A DNA stretch of 64,000 bases from Paguma larvata (Eukaryota; Chordata; Mammalia; Carnivora; Viverridae), in contig CM057826.1 of assembly GCA_030068075.1 (NCBI GenBank), positions 62,097,312 to 62,161,311 on the forward strand. Direction: 5' to 3'. Of the stretch, positions 10,861 to 21,533 are shown piece after piece. Both the position numbers and the translations under genes were made by a program. The notes under the pieces were generated by a model that saw nothing but the letters and a program-made list of their open reading frames with translations, was not told the origin of the DNA and searched no databases. The first letter of the stretch is position 1. Every line of letters begins with the position of its first letter.

Positions 10861-11234
10861 GTGAGAGGTGGCCACTCAGTCCAGCTCACATCCGTGGTAC
10901 GCATGTGTGCAGGGCCCAGAGCGCACCGGGCCCCTGGGGGCCACTTTAACTCTCTCTCCCTGCTGGACATTGCCATGGGCCACCTGAGGCCACACACCAT
11001 CAATCCCTGTCTCTAGTGGTCCTTATTCTTCACTCCCTTCCCCTACACAATGGGAAGAGAGGAAAGGAGGAAGGAAGAAAGAAAATATGTCAAAACCCTT
11101 GTCTGTGTTCCCATCCCAATGCATCTGACGTAATGAACAGAATAACTTGGAGCCCGAATCCTTCTGATGATGGGGCCATAAGATCTGACCCAGGCTGTCA
11201 GATCCTACCAAGGCTAAGACAGAATATTGCTTAC

Positions 11235-11281
11235 CTGAAACACATCTCCATTGATGGTGGTCCCAATGTCCTCTGAACCAG
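11235..11281 (-). CDS. CLTB: CLTB exon 2 (47 nt)
   Basis: Very short exon with acceptor CTCTTTCTAG and donor CAG|GTAAGC. The leading CT completes the Ala codon split after exon 1, then reads GSEDIGTTINGDVFQ (15 codons, ending in phase 0). Human CLTB, as I remember it, has Met and Val where this sequence has two Ile. Frame, length and both splice sites agree, so the exon is secure despite its size. It encodes part of the linker between the conserved N-terminal segment and the heavy-chain-binding helix. Confidence 0.96.
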
Positions 11282-12249
11282 CTAGAAAGAGAACAAAGAA
11301 ATGGCATTATTCATAGCTCGGCTTAAAGCAAGCACAGAACGGCTCTACATTAGCTCCTCCTCTGCCTATGCCCGTGCGTGTTTTAACACCCCCTCCCCAT
11401 GTAGACATACTGGATGCCTAAGTAAGTCGGGCTCCATCCATAACTGTTGGCAAAGCCTTCTCACAGCCATGATCACATTTGATTGTCACCACAACTTTGT
11501 GATGACGTCATCAACCCATGTTACAGATACTCAAACTGAGGCCCAGAGAGGGCCACCTACCTGAGATTATTTCACCCTCAGCCATAGCTAGGAATGGCCC
11601 AACTGTCTGTGGAGCCTGTGCCTGGTGAGGAGACTGAGGCACTGGCGGCTCAGGGCGGTGTCTGTGAGGGCCAAGGAAGAGGGGCCTCGCGCGTCCCCGC
11701 CTGTCCCTGCGATGCCTTGAGCAACTGCCCCATCTGGGAGAGCAGGAACTGCAGCCCCCACCAGGCAGCACCTGACCTATTTTTCCTCCTTCTGCTCCTC
11801 CCCAAAGGATTTTCTTTTGCCCTCAACAATGACTCCTCCCGGTCCCTTTCCCTGACGGCTGATTAGTCACAAATTCCTGTGGCTTTTGCTGCAACAGTGA
11901 CCCTCAAAGCTGCCCTCTGCTCTCTGCCCCATGTCCAGTCTCTCTGCCCTGTCGGTGGCAAACACCTAGAGGGCCATACGTGTGTCCTTTCTCCTCCCCA
12001 TTGTCTTCCTCAGGGGTGGGCGCAGTGAGAGCTCAGGGACACGTGTTAAATAAACATGAATACACGCATCAGAAAATGAATCGATGGCGTTTGTCCACTC
12101 ACAGTTGTCCACTCACTGGCCTCCCCGACTCCAGCGTCACCCTCTCCCAACCCTCTTTCAAACCTTCCGCTGGGCCCGACATTTTGTAAAGCATACACTT
12201 ACCTAGGTCACTCTTCTGATTAAAAATATAATAAAAAGAAACCAAAAAA

Positions 12250-12960
12250 ATATCCACCTCCCATGAACCGCAGTGGCCTATAGGGCCTGCTCCTGCCTGG
12301 GGCACTCAGCAGGTACTGTTCCCTCTGCCTGGAAGGGCTTCCGACCCATATCCACACAGGCCGTTCCCTTACTCTCTTAGCCTCTGCCCAAACGTTGTCT
12401 TATTAGAGGCCTTCCCTGATCACCCTGGACACCTACCCCCCTGCCACCGCTCGCTCCTGCCCCTGCAGTATTTCTCTACTTATCCCCAGCCTGAGAGGCT
12501 TCTATGTGAATGTGCTTATTATCTATTTTCCCCACCTGAATGGACCCTCGTGAGAGCAGGGACTTTTTTTTGTCCACTGCTAGGACCCAGCATCTAAAAC
12601 AGCCCCTGGCCCATACTGGGGGCTTGATAAGTATTTGTCGAACGAATACAATCAAACCTCAGACCATAGTGCGTGAGAACCTCCACACTCTGGCCCTGCC
12701 CACTTCCCTGCCTCGCTTCCCACCAGTCCCTCTCACAAACCCTCTTCTGGCTTCCTCCTTCCCCAAACACACCAGTCTGCGCCCCAGGCCTCTCTTCCTA
12801 CTTCTCTCTCTAAAGAATGCTCTTTGGAGCCAATCTCCAGGGCCCAGCTCACAAATCACCTCCTTCGGGAAGCCCTCTATCACTTCCGCTACTTCCCTAG
12901 ACGCTGATGGAAGGCCCCACCTCTGGGATATTGCAGAATATTGTAAAGCATTCCCCACCC
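12250..12960 (+). repeat. Two L2 3'-end relics in series
   Basis: Two successive copies of the L2 pattern: one covers about 12250-12650 (GGCCTTCCCTGATCACCCTG, GAGAGCAGGGACTTTT, TAAGTATTTGTCGAACGAAT), the other about 12690-12960 (CACCTCCTTCGGGAAGCCCT). Confidence 0.65.
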
Positions 12961-13300
12961 TCTTACGCAGTTATTTGTGACGTTCCGAGGGGCACGCACT
13001 CCCTTATCCAGCCAGTCTCTGTACCGTATTCAGCTCTTCAGGGTTCCTACACAGAGTGGGAGAGCAGCTGAGCAATGAGTGCTGGCTAAACGGAAGGTGA
13101 ATTGCTCTTTCGAGCCCACTGCCTCCTGCGAGACCTCCCTAAGGCCTCTCGGAAACTGTGATGCCTCCTGCCAAAGAGCCACAGGAGGCGACACGAGCTT
13201 CCCACAGATGGACAAGCACCCCTTTACCAGCCAGATGGAGCTGCGAGCAGGAACCACAGTGATTTCAGCCTGGGGACGGAAGGGAGGGATGTTCAATCTT

Positions 13301-13517
13301 TTTTTTTTTTTTTCATGTTTATTTATTTTTGAGAGAGAGAAAAAGAGACAGGAGTGGGGGAGGGGCAGAGAGAGAGAGGGAGACACAGGATCCAAAGCAG
13401 GCTCCAGGCTTCGAGCCATCAGCGCAGAGCGCGAGGCGGGGCTCGAACTCACAGACCGAGAGATCATGACCTAAGCGGAAGTCGGATGCTTCACCCACTG
13501 AGCCAGGCGGGCGCCCC
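13301..13517 (-). mobile_element. Feliform tRNA-Lys SINE
   Basis: Poly-T followed by CATGTTTATTTATTTTTGAG and ending ACTGAGCCAGGCGGGCGCCC. TSD GAGGGATGTTCAATCTT (13284-13300) / GAGGGATACTTAATCTT (13518-13534). Confidence 0.95.
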
Positions 13518-15229
13518 GAGGGATACTTAATCTTAAGGATATAATCCCTGGTTGATATAAATTATACATGATTATTTTCAAACAGTGATTGCTTCTGACC
13601 AACTATGTCAGCTGCCATTCCTCCCCATTTGGCTAGGGCTTCTCCTGCATAGGTGGCCTCGTCCCTCAGCTGATGGGGTTTCGGTGGCAGCATCTTCTGC
13701 AAAGGGGCTTCTCCTCCTGGGGCTTCTCATTTACCAGGGCCTAATGCTATGAGGCTATATCATGATTACCTCAGTCTGTACACTTGGCCTTTCTGGAATG
13801 GAATCAGTACCACCTCACCGCACTCTGACCAGACCAGGCTCAGGTCCCTGGTCCACAGTCCTGGTGCCTCCCCTGGCCTTTTCAAAAGTCTCTCTGCCTC
13901 AGTTTCTCAGTCCCATGAGCACTCCTCTGGAGACGAAATTTCAGGCTCTTTGAGAATCCACACACACCCACACACAGAATCGAGTATCTGTTCCCACAAT
14001 GCTTTCTGATTATTGCACATTTATAATCATATGTCCGCAGTCAGAGGCCTGCAGACTAGAAGCGCAGCAGATATGAGTCCCACGGATAACCCTGTGGGTG
14101 TTGCTTCCCTCAGATTCCTGACCCCTTTTGGAACAAGGGCAGACAGGGTCCAGAACATTCCTGGGAGCTTACTGAGGCCCAGCAGGGGAAACAGGCTTGC
14201 CAGGAACTGACTGGGCAAGTCAGGGGCAGAGCCAGGCCCGGGCTCAGAAATCTGGGTGTGAAAATGTAAACCTTCTGGGCCCTACCCAAGGCTGATGAAT
14301 GGAAACAAAGTGTCCATTGCTCAGGCTGGCCACAGATCCAGCACCAGAGAGGCTCGATGTGGCTGAGGCTCAGGCTCGGATCTGATACCTCTTTCCCCAG
14401 GGGTAGCAGGAAGCCCAACAGCAGGTCAGTGAGCACAGCGGCGTCATCTAGGAGAACAGCCACAGAAGTGTGGATTGGCCGCAGCTCCGGAAGCCAGCTT
14501 CCCCCAGCTCCCAGCAGGCCAAGGCACTTTTTCTCCATCCTATCCAGGCTTCTGCACTATCGCTGGTTAAGGAAGATTCCTTGCTCAGCATCATCTAGAC
14601 CTAGGAAGGTCAGATCAATTCCATGCCGTTCGGCCACCTACTGAGCCGTCATCCCATAATACCTCCTTGATCCTCAGGCCCCACTTAGGAGGGCAGCCGA
14701 ACATTTGCAGCTTCAGCAAGTTATGAGTCTGGGAGGCCTTCGGAGAGGGTCACGTCTCCACTTTTCTCCCTGCCGCCTCCAGTCTGGGGTCAATCTGTGC
14801 CCTACCCCTGCTACAGAGGGAACCTCCCATCCAGGCTGTAAGTCCCCGGAGCCCCTGCTGTCCTGGGAGAGGCCACAACCTGCTCAACTCCCAGACGCCT
14901 CTGCCCGCCCTTAGCCTAAGTTCTACCTGCCCTTCTCTCTCAGAGGGTTCTGGTCTAGCTCTTCTCAGCAGGGCCTCCCCCAGGCCAAGCCAGACTGAGA
15001 AAGCTGGTGGTTTCAAGGAGGAGGTGTGGACGAATGAATGCTGGTGCATGACTACAGGCAGGCATTTCCCAGGAGTGCCCTGGGCTGCGCGAGGATCCAT
15101 GATAAGGTGCTAGGAGCTGCTGTTTGAGGAGACCTCCACTATTGGCCTGGTCGGGTCACAAAGCCACCCCTGCATCCCATTACCTCCTAGGGGGACGGCC
15201 ACCTCATTTGAAAGAGTGTGGGGCCCAAA

Positions 15230-15475
15230 GTTGGGAGGGCTAGGATCAAGTCTCAGATCTGTCACTCATGGCTCTGTGACTTTTGGGCAAGACACTCAGG
15301 CTCTCTGGGCCCACAGTTTCTTAGATGTTACAAAAGGCTTGTTACATTTCTTTTATCAATGGGCTACTGAGATGCTTTAAGCTCCTACAGCCACAGAAAC
15401 TGTCTTATTCATTTCCATGTCCCCAGTGGTCCTGGCACACAGTAGGCACTCGGTAAAGTTTGAATAAATACAAAT
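15230..15475 (+). repeat. MIR relic followed by an L2 relic
   Basis: MIR: CTCTGTGACTTTTGGGCAAG and GGCTCTCTGGGCCCACAGTT. L2: TTATTCATTTCCATGTCCCC, CCTGGCACACAGTAGGCACT and GTTTGAATAAATA. Confidence 0.75.
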
Positions 15476-15879
15476 ATAGACTATAACGAATCTAACTTGT
15501 AAACATTTTTTTTAAATCTGTAAGCTACCACTAATCCCAACAGGCCCATAAATCCCGACCAAAATGAAAACATTAACAAGAAGCACAGGCTGTTTTGGAT
15601 GCGCCCATGAAGGTATCTACTTTTTAGCTAAATATTTTAAGAAACTGTTCTTTCCGCCCAGAACCAGAACAGGGGTATCATTGATAAACATGCTATCACA
15701 GGAACCAGGCCCTGAGCCCTGATTCTAAAGCTAACCACAGTAGCCCTGGACCGCCGTTAGAAAACCATTAACAGACAGTTAGAAACCCCCAGGAGGCTAG
15801 CACCATATCTGACTGAAGCCGTCTGTGCCCCTGCCCCCACCTTGGTGTCTAACTCAGAGCCAGGCATAGGAAAGACAGT

Positions 15880-16060
15880 GTGGTCAGGTGGAGAGGGCTT
15901 AGAGTCTGACAGAAACAGGTTTAAATCCTCACTGCCACTTACTAGTTGTTTCAGTAATGTACCTTTAGAGCCTCAGTTTTGCCATCTCTGAAATGGGTTT
16001 AATAATGCATAGGAAATGACTAAATAGAAATAAAGTGCCTAGCCCAGTGGCTGCAGGATG
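15880..16060 (+). repeat. MIR relic
   Basis: Nearly full-length: TCTGACAGAAACAGGTTTAA, CCTCACTGCCACTTACTAG, GAGCCTCAGTTTTGCCATCT, GAAATGGGTTTAATAATGC and AAAGTGCCTAGCCCAGTGGC in order. Confidence 0.85.
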
Positions 16061-16439
16061 GCAGGTGGTCCCCAGGAAAGGTTCTGGGAGTTCTGGGTGC
16101 ACTGAGAGTCCCCAGCTTTTGCCAGCTGTAGGCAAGAGCTAGGACTGAGAGGCTGGGAGGTCTGTGGTTCTGCCCACACCTGCAGGGCTTGGCTGGGAGC
16201 CTGGGACAACCAGCCAAGAGGGGAGATTCAGAAGGACTCTCGTGGCCAGGCTATGTTGGATTCCAGAGCAAGGCAGCGGTGGAGCTGGCCCTGGGTTGGA
16301 ATGTCATGACAAATTCCTGTCCGTGGAGCCACCAGGTCCACAGTCCCAGGCAGGGCCTCGGATGGAACTCTCCACCAAGATTCCTCCGCGTTTCCACCAG
16401 GTCCCTCCCAGCCCCAGGCCTGCTCCTGGCTGGCCACAG

Positions 16440-17225
16440 CAGGCCCGCTTCTCTCCACCGCAGAGCCCCGAGGTCGGGTCTGCGCAGCCAGGTACCCGGG
16501 TGCGAGCCCCAGGCGCCCCAGTTCCCAGGCCCCCGGACTGACTCACCCCCGCTCGCGGGACCCAGCTGCGAGAGGGCCGCATGGCTGCCGGCAGGTGCCC
16601 CGAAGCCCTCGTCATTCTCTATGCCCGCGATCTCACTCTCCTGCTGGGCCAGGAAGGCAGCCGCCGGGTCCTCCTCCGCCGCCTCGGGGGCCCCGCTCTC
16701 CGACGACGAGAAGAAGCCAAAGTCATCAGCCATTTTCCCCGCGTCTCTGCCGAGGCGTCCGCCTGGCGCTCGGCTCTGCCCGGCGCGTGCCCGGCGCTGC
16801 GCCCGGCGGCCGCGACACTGTCACCCGAGCCGCCCCGGGAGCCGGCCTGGGCTGGGACGGGCTCGGCGCGGCGGCCCCGCACTTCCTCTCCGCCACCGGG
16901 CCCGGCTCGCCTGTCACTGCAGCTGCAGGCGGGAGGAGCCGGGACGGGAATGCGGTGATGTCACCGGCCGAGGGAGGGGGCCCGCAGCGCGGCCGGAGGT
17001 CGCCTCGCGGCGGCCACAGGAGGGCGGCAGCAGGACGGTGGCGCAGCCGCAGGGGCCGGGAGGCCGGGGCAGCGCTCCCCGCTCCCGGCCGGGAAGGCTC
17101 TTTGGCGGGACGCGGCGCGGTGCCGGGCCGGTCTGGAGGCAGGCGGACCGTGCAAAGTGGCCGGGGTATGAACAGCTCACACCGCCAGAGTTCGTCCGGC
17201 CCGGCTGGACCCCTACTTAGAGGCC
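16440..17225 (-). promoter_or_regulatory. CLTB: CLTB CpG-island promoter and 5'UTR
   Basis: Strongly GC- and CpG-rich stretch covering exon 1 and at least 450 bp upstream of the ATG, in contrast to the AT-rich flanks. Visible motifs upstream of the coding start include an ETS-type CACTTCCTC (16880-16888), a CRE/ATF-like TGATGTCA (16956-16963) and several GC-box-like GGGCGG/CCGCCC-type runs. There is no TATA box at a plausible distance, so a dispersed start is expected. The exact start site cannot be read from sequence; about 16750-16900 is my estimate. Confidence 0.85.
16547..16733 (-). CDS. CLTB: CLTB exon 1 coding part (residues 1-62 plus one base)
   Basis: The ATG (CAT at 16731-16733) opens a frame starting MADDFGFFSSSESGAPEAA, the light-chain-B N-terminus. 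It contains Ser11 and Ser13 (known casein kinase 2 sites in LCb), the EED triplet at 20-22 that tunes cage assembly, and the universally conserved ESEIAGIENDEGFG segment that contacts HIP1/HIP1R. The exon ends AGC GGG G before a GTGAGT donor at 16541-16546 (phase 1). The frame stays open past this donor for about 98 codons, but the family sequence stops matching there and resumes exactly at exon 2, which fixes the boundary. The segment after GSHAA differs from the human protein as I remember it (LSQLGPASG against PAQPGPTSG); this is a variable linker. Confidence 0.97.
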
Positions 17226-18560
17226 TGGCCCCTTAAATGTCCCTAATTTATCCACCGCAGGCGGGCAACCCTGGCCTGGGGAGCACCGAGGTGGGTAGTG
17301 ACTGCGCAGACCTTGCTCCTGAGTCATTCCGCGAATTTCTTCACCTAAGCTGGGCAGAGATTCCAAATCCCATTATTATGAGCCTCCACCTCTATAAGAG
17401 GAGGCTTGGAGAGGTGGGCACTACGTCCCACCCGCTCTTGCATCCTTCCTGCAAGTCCAGGGCATTCCCCACTAAGCCTGGTTGCCAAAGTACTTTCTTA
17501 TGCATCTCTCTTCATTTAAGACGGCTTCAGTTCGGACCGCCAGAGTTTGGATGACCTGACTGGGCCTCTACTTTAGAGGCTGGGTCCCTTAAATGTTCCT
17601 TAAGCATGAAAGTGACTAAGAAAGGCAGACCTAATTTATTGAGGCGTGCTGCCACTCCTCCACCCAGGTACCCGCAGGAAAAGTCTCTGCTTCCTCCCTG
17701 CCAGCACTTGGCCAAGCACCAGGACACCAAAGTGTGGTAGAAAAAGCCAGCCCTGGCCAAGGGCTGCAAGCCCAATGGATGATAAATGGCCCGTCCCAGC
17801 ATCGCAGGTGAGGTGCTCTGACATTTAAACATTAAACACATAAACGTGTTTAAAACGCTCCCTGGGAGACCCAGAGAACCCCCATCAGATCCGGACACTG
17901 GAATTTTTCTCTTTCTGTTTTGACACTTGAAAGTCAACTATGAACTGGAAGAGAGAAAGAAAAGATGCCCCCTAAACTGTGAGTAGTGGTTCCCTTATGG
18001 GGTGGCAAGTAGACGCAGAGTTGGGGTGAAGGGGAATTCCTCTCTCGCTCAGCAACACTTCGATGTAGGTCTCAGCCTTATAATGAGAATATAGTTGTTC
18101 ATAAGGAGTGTAAAAAAGAACAACACTTAAGGCCGTGCACAACCTGATCCAAGCACCTACTCCACCAGCATGATATGTCTCTTGTTCCCCTACCCCCAGG
18201 CTCGGGTGCCGTGAAGACCTAGAGCGTTTGCTACTTTAACAAACCAGCCATAAATGTCCACTCCAGGTTTGTGCCTAGAGAAGGACTATGAACACTGTGT
18301 CCACTGAGACCTCCGTAGGCTATTCTTATTTGATTCCTAGAGACCTCAGTCAGTAACGTGGGCAACACTACATAGCCTATCCATGTGCACCGCCCTTCCC
18401 AACTGCTTCCTCCTTCCTTCTTGAGCCCTCCTAATTTAGCCAGCAGCAGCCCTTAGCCCCATGCTTAAAGCTCTACAAGTTACTGGCCTAGATTATTCTG
18501 CAACCGTGCTCGCTCTTGTACATTACTCTTACTTTTCTACGTTAATATTAAAAATCATTA
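17226..18560. other. Intergenic DNA upstream of CLTB
   Basis: No gene, exon or clear repeat seen. Base composition falls from CpG-island to ordinary within about 200 bp of 17225. Two similar blocks, CCGCCAGAGTTCGTCCGGCC (17181) and GACCGCCAGAGTTTGGATGA (17535), are each followed by a CCCTTAAATGT-type segment (17231 and 17586), a diverged local duplication about 355 bp apart. Confidence 0.55.
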
Positions 18561-18768
18561 GGGGCGCCTGGGTGGCTCAGACAGTTAAGTGTCCTACTTC
18601 AGCTCGAGTCATGATTTCAAAGTCAGTGAGTTCGAGCCCCGTGTCGGGCTCTGTGCTGACAGCTCAGAGCCTGGAGCCTGCTTCAGATTCTGTGTCTCCC
18701 TCTCTCTCTCTGCCCCTCCCCAGCTCATGCTCAGTCTCTCTCAAAAATAAACATTAAAAAAAACTTTT
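18561..18768 (+). mobile_element. Feliform tRNA-Lys SINE
   Basis: Head GGGGCGCCTGGGTGGCTCAG. TSD TTAATATTAAAAATCATTA (18542-18560) / TTAATATTATAAACCATTA (18769-18787). Confidence 0.95.
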
Positions 18769-18833
18769 TTAATATTATAAACCATTATTTTTAAAGACTT
18801 TTTTCCCTTTCCGTTTTTCAAAAAAAGGTTATG

Positions 18834-19067
18834 GGGGCGCCTGGGTGGCTCAGTCGGTTGGGCGGCCGACTTTGGCTCGGGTCATGATCTCACGGTCTGT
18901 GAGTTCGAGTCCCGCGTCAGGCTCTGTGCTGACGGCTCAGAGCCTGGAGCCTGCTTCCAATTCTGTGTCTCCCTCTCTCTCTGCCCTTCCCCTGTTCATG
19001 CTGTGCCTCTATGTCTCTCAAAAATAAATAAACATTAAAAAAAATAAATAAAAAGTAAAAAATAAAG
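18834..19067 (+). mobile_element. Feliform tRNA-Lys SINE
   Basis: Head GGGGCGCCTGGGTGGCTCAG with the TTGGGCGGCCGAC variant. TSD AAAGGTTATG (18824-18833 and 19068-19077). It landed at the 3' (T-rich) edge of the older minus-strand SINE that follows. Confidence 0.95.
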
Positions 19068-19077
19068 AAAGGTTATG

Positions 19078-19223
19078 TATTTTGAGAGGGGGGAGGAAGG
19101 GCAGAGAGAGAGGAAGAGAGGGAATCCCAAGGAGGCTCCGTGCCTCAGGGCTCAATCCCATGAACTATGAGATCATGACCTGAGAAATCAGACGCTTAAC
19201 CTACTGAGCCAACCAGGCATCCC
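19078..19223 (-). mobile_element. Old, short feliform SINE
   Basis: TATTTTGAGAGGGGGGAGG, GATCATGACCTGAGAAATC and ACTGAGCCAACCAGGCATCC: a diverged reverse copy with part of the middle missing. Confidence 0.8.
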
Positions 19224-19423
19224 AAAGATCACTATTAAACTTATACTTTCAACCATGTAGCGTTTCTATGTGCTGGAGATTCCAGTACCCTGATGCCTCC
19301 ATGCACATCTTTGTAGACCTTTCAAGACAACCTCACTTTTCAAATTCTCCACTCAATTGTGAAACTCAATAAAGGTCAAAAGACAGCCAAAAAGTCGAGT
19401 AAACATATGAGGCAATCTCACAG

Positions 19424-19678
19424 TGTAAGGGCAAATTGGGACTGATTCCATTTTGCTTAAGGGCAAACTGGGACTGACTCCATTGTGTTTCCGTGTCCTC
19501 CACCCTGAGTCCCCAGTGCCTGCGCAAAACCTGCAACTTCCCAGTTCCAAAAGAACCATGCCCAGTGAACTATGGAACAAAACCCTGACCCTTCCTCAGC
19601 CAATCGGCTAGGGTCACGACCATCACCCCTCCCACTGCCCCTAGACCCCTTTAAAACTACTGTGTTTTTGGACCGGGC

Positions 19679-19735
<57 letters not shown>

Positions 19736-19840
19736 ACCCTAGGGGATTGAGCTCGAGCTAGCTCGCATAAAGGCTCTTTGTTCTTGCATCGGACTCGGCT
19801 CCCTGGTGGTTTTTGGGGTCCCCGATTTCTGGACATAACA
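19424..19840 (+). mobile_element. Solo LTR of a gammaretrovirus-like (ERV1) endogenous retrovirus
   Basis: A 417-bp block beginning TGTAAGGGC and ending GGACATAACA (TG...CA), bounded by a 4-bp TSD ACAG at 19420-19423 and 19841-19844, the length typical of class I elements. In order: a diverged tandem duplication of AAGGGCAAAYTGGGACTGA in U3; a CCAAT box (GCCAATCGG, about 19600); a TATA-like TTTAAAA (about 19650); a (CT)n tract; a polyadenylation-like CATAAAG (about 19768) and a U5-like end. No internal retroviral genes remain on either side, so it arose by LTR-LTR recombination. The subfamily is not assigned; class I is inferred from TSD length and architecture. Confidence 0.88.
19682..19734 (+). 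repeat. (CT)n microsatellite within the LTR
   Basis: About 26 uninterrupted CT units between the TATA-like motif and the polyadenylation-like signal of the solo LTR. Likely length-polymorphic. Confidence 0.97.
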
Positions 19841-19929
19841 ACAGAATCTAAATTTCAATTTCTGAAGTCTAAAGTGGAGACATTTTTAAAACTTTTTAAA
19901 GAGAAATTTTCAAGCAAACATCAGAAGAC

Positions 19930-19975
19930 ATCAAGAATCACATCCTCTGCTGACTGAGCCAGCCAGGTGCCCCGA
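19930..19975 (-). mobile_element. SINE head relic
   Basis: Only CTGACTGAGCCAGCCAGGTG and CCCC remain of a reverse-oriented SINE 5' end. Confidence 0.6.
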
Positions 19976-20474
19976 TTTTAATTTTTTGAGGAAACGCCAT
20001 ACTGGCTTCCATAGCAGTTGCAACATTTTACATTCCCATTAATAATTTCTTTTTTGTATTGTTTGGATTGCTTGATTTGACTTACAAGGCTTTTTTTTTT
20101 TTTCACTTTTTCCAACTTTTCATTTTGACATAATTTCGGACTTACAGAAAGCCGCAAATAATCCCCATCTGTCTCATCGAGATTCCCCAAATGATAACAT
20201 TTCATCACGTTGCCTTTATCCTTTTTCCTTCCTCATCCTATTGGAGAGTAAATCGCAAACCCGATGCCCCTTTATCCCTAAATATTTCATGGTTTTCCTA
20301 AAAATAAGGACATTTATTTACATAACCACTTTACAATTATAAAAATCTAGATATTAATATTGACATAATACCATTATCTAATTGACATAACTTGGATTTC
20401 ACCGAATGCCTCAATAATAGAGGAAAAGAAAATCCCAGATTATGTATTGCATTGTTATCTGTTTGATCTATTTT

Positions 20475-20679
20475 TTTTAATGTTTATTTATTTTGGGGAG
20501 ACATAGAGATAGAGTGTGAGCAGGGGAAGGGCAGAGAGAGAGGGAAACTCAGAATCTGAAGCAGGCTCCAGGCTCCGAGCGGTCAGCACAGAGCCCAACA
20601 CGGGGCTCAAACTCACAGACCTCGAGATCATGACCTGAGCCGAAGTGGGACGCTTAACGACCGAGCCACCCAGGAGCCC
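20475..20679 (-). mobile_element. Feliform tRNA-Lys SINE
   Basis: Tail AATGTTTATTTATTTTGGGG, head end GAGCCACCCAGGAGCCC. TSD CTGTTTGATCTATTTT (20459-20474) / CTGTTTGATCTGTTTT (20680-20695). Confidence 0.95.
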
Positions 20680-21027
20680 CTGTTTGATCTGTTTTAATCT
20701 GAAGCCGTTCCTCTCTGTGTCTTTCACGACATTGATGTCTTGAAGATTATTAGCCCGTTATTTTGTCCTTCAACTTGAGTCGTCTTATGTTTCTTCATGC
20801 TTAGATTCAGCTTCAGCATTTTTGGCAGGAGTGTCGTGGAGGTGATGCTTACTTCTCAGAGCATCACGTCAGGAAGCACGTTATGTCAATTGTCCCGGTA
20901 CTGGTGATATTAACATTGATCATTTGGTTAAGGAAGTGTCTGTCAGGTTTCTCCCCTGCAAAATTCTTTTTCCTTTTTTAATTAATAAATATCCTGTGGA
21001 TAGGTACATTAAGACTATGTAAATTTT

Positions 21028-21250
21028 GGGGTGCCTGGGTGGCTCAGTCAGTTGAGCGTCCAGCTTCGGCTCAGGTCATGATCTCACCGCCCATGGCTTT
21101 GAGCCCTGTGTTGGGCTCTGTGCTGACAACTTACAGCCTGGAGTCTGCTTAGAAGTCTGTGTCTCTCTCTCTCTCTGCCCCTCTCCCACTTGCACTCTGT
21201 GTCTCTCTCTCTCTGTCTCAGAAATAAACATGAAAAAATATTTTTTAAAA
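21028..21250 (+). mobile_element. Feliform tRNA-Lys SINE
   Basis: Head GGGTGCCTGGGTGGCTCAGT. TSD AAGACTATGTAAATTTT (21011-21027) / AGGACTATGTAAATTTT (21251-21267), inside old L1 sequence. Confidence 0.95.
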
Positions 21251-21321
21251 AGGACTATGTAAATTTTATGTCACTCCTCAACCTTTCACCTATTCATTCA
21301 TTACAGCGTCTGTCGATTTTT

Positions 21322-21526
21322 AATGTTTTTATTTATTTTTGAGACAGAGAGAGACAGAGCACAAGTGGGGGAGGGGCAGAGAGAGAGGGAGACCCAGAAA
21401 CTGAAGCAGGCTCCAGGCTCTGAGCTGTCAGCACAGAGCCCGACATGGGGCTCGAACTCACAGACCGCAAGATCATGCCCTGAGCCGAAGTCGGACGCTC
21501 AACCGACTGAGCCACCCAGGAGCCCC
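21322..21526 (-). mobile_element. Feliform SINE, first of a head-to-tail pair
   Basis: Tail AATGTTTTTATTTATTTTTG and head end GAGCCACCCAGGAGCCCC. The left TSD GCGTCTGTCGATTTTT (21306-21321) has its partner only after the next SINE. Confidence 0.93.
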
Positions 21527-21533
21527 GATTTTT

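Larger units (their letters stand above)
2862..11234 (-). other. CLTB intron 2 (8.4 kb)
   Basis: Holds eight SINEs, L2 and MIR relics, a G-rich tract, a C-rich tract and an old L1 piece, each listed separately. The stretches 4140-5315, 5813-6380 and 8066-10140 are largely free of recognisable repeats and contain no exon that I can support. Confidence 0.8.
11282..16546 (-). other. CLTB intron 1 (5.3 kb)
   Basis: Contains L2 and MIR relics and only one SINE (13301-13517). The stretches 13540-15230 and 15480-15880 show no clear repeat and no additional exon. Lower SINE density than the rest of the window. Confidence 0.8.
1..16900 (-). other. CLTB: CLTB gene (clathrin light chain B), 5' part; 3' end off the left edge
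   Basis: Five coding exons on the minus strand splice in frame into 173 codons of clathrin light chain B. The protein binds the clathrin heavy-chain hub on coated vesicles, limits spontaneous cage assembly and links coats to HIP1/HIP1R and actin. Visible in order: acidic N-terminus with an EED triplet at residues 20-22; the invariant light-chain segment ESEIAGIENDEGFG (residues 32-45); the Asp/Gly-rich stretch near residues 84-92 regarded as the calcium-binding region; the heavy-chain-binding helix (about 93-155); and the neuronal insert (156-173). The remaining 56 or so residues of the brain form (229 residues in the family) are not in the window. Identity is very sure. The transcription start is only estimated from the CpG island. 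Four introns lie fully inside the window and hold only repeats and unique non-coding DNA. Confidence 0.97.

Noticed and set aside
13030..13467. Many short peptides of the type MAQSV..PTSAQVMISRSVSSSP
   Set aside because: Recurrent translation of the SINE itself on either strand; each maps exactly to a SINE copy.
16251..16546. Continuation of the CLTB exon 1 frame past the donor
   Set aside because: The frame stays open, but clathrin light-chain similarity ends at the GTGAGT donor and resumes exactly at 11281, so this is intron.
16189..17220. A 343-codon plus-strand open frame across the CLTB CpG island
   Set aside because: Antisense to CLTB exon 1 and its promoter; high GC suppresses stop codons. 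Pro/Arg/Ala-rich with no family resemblance.
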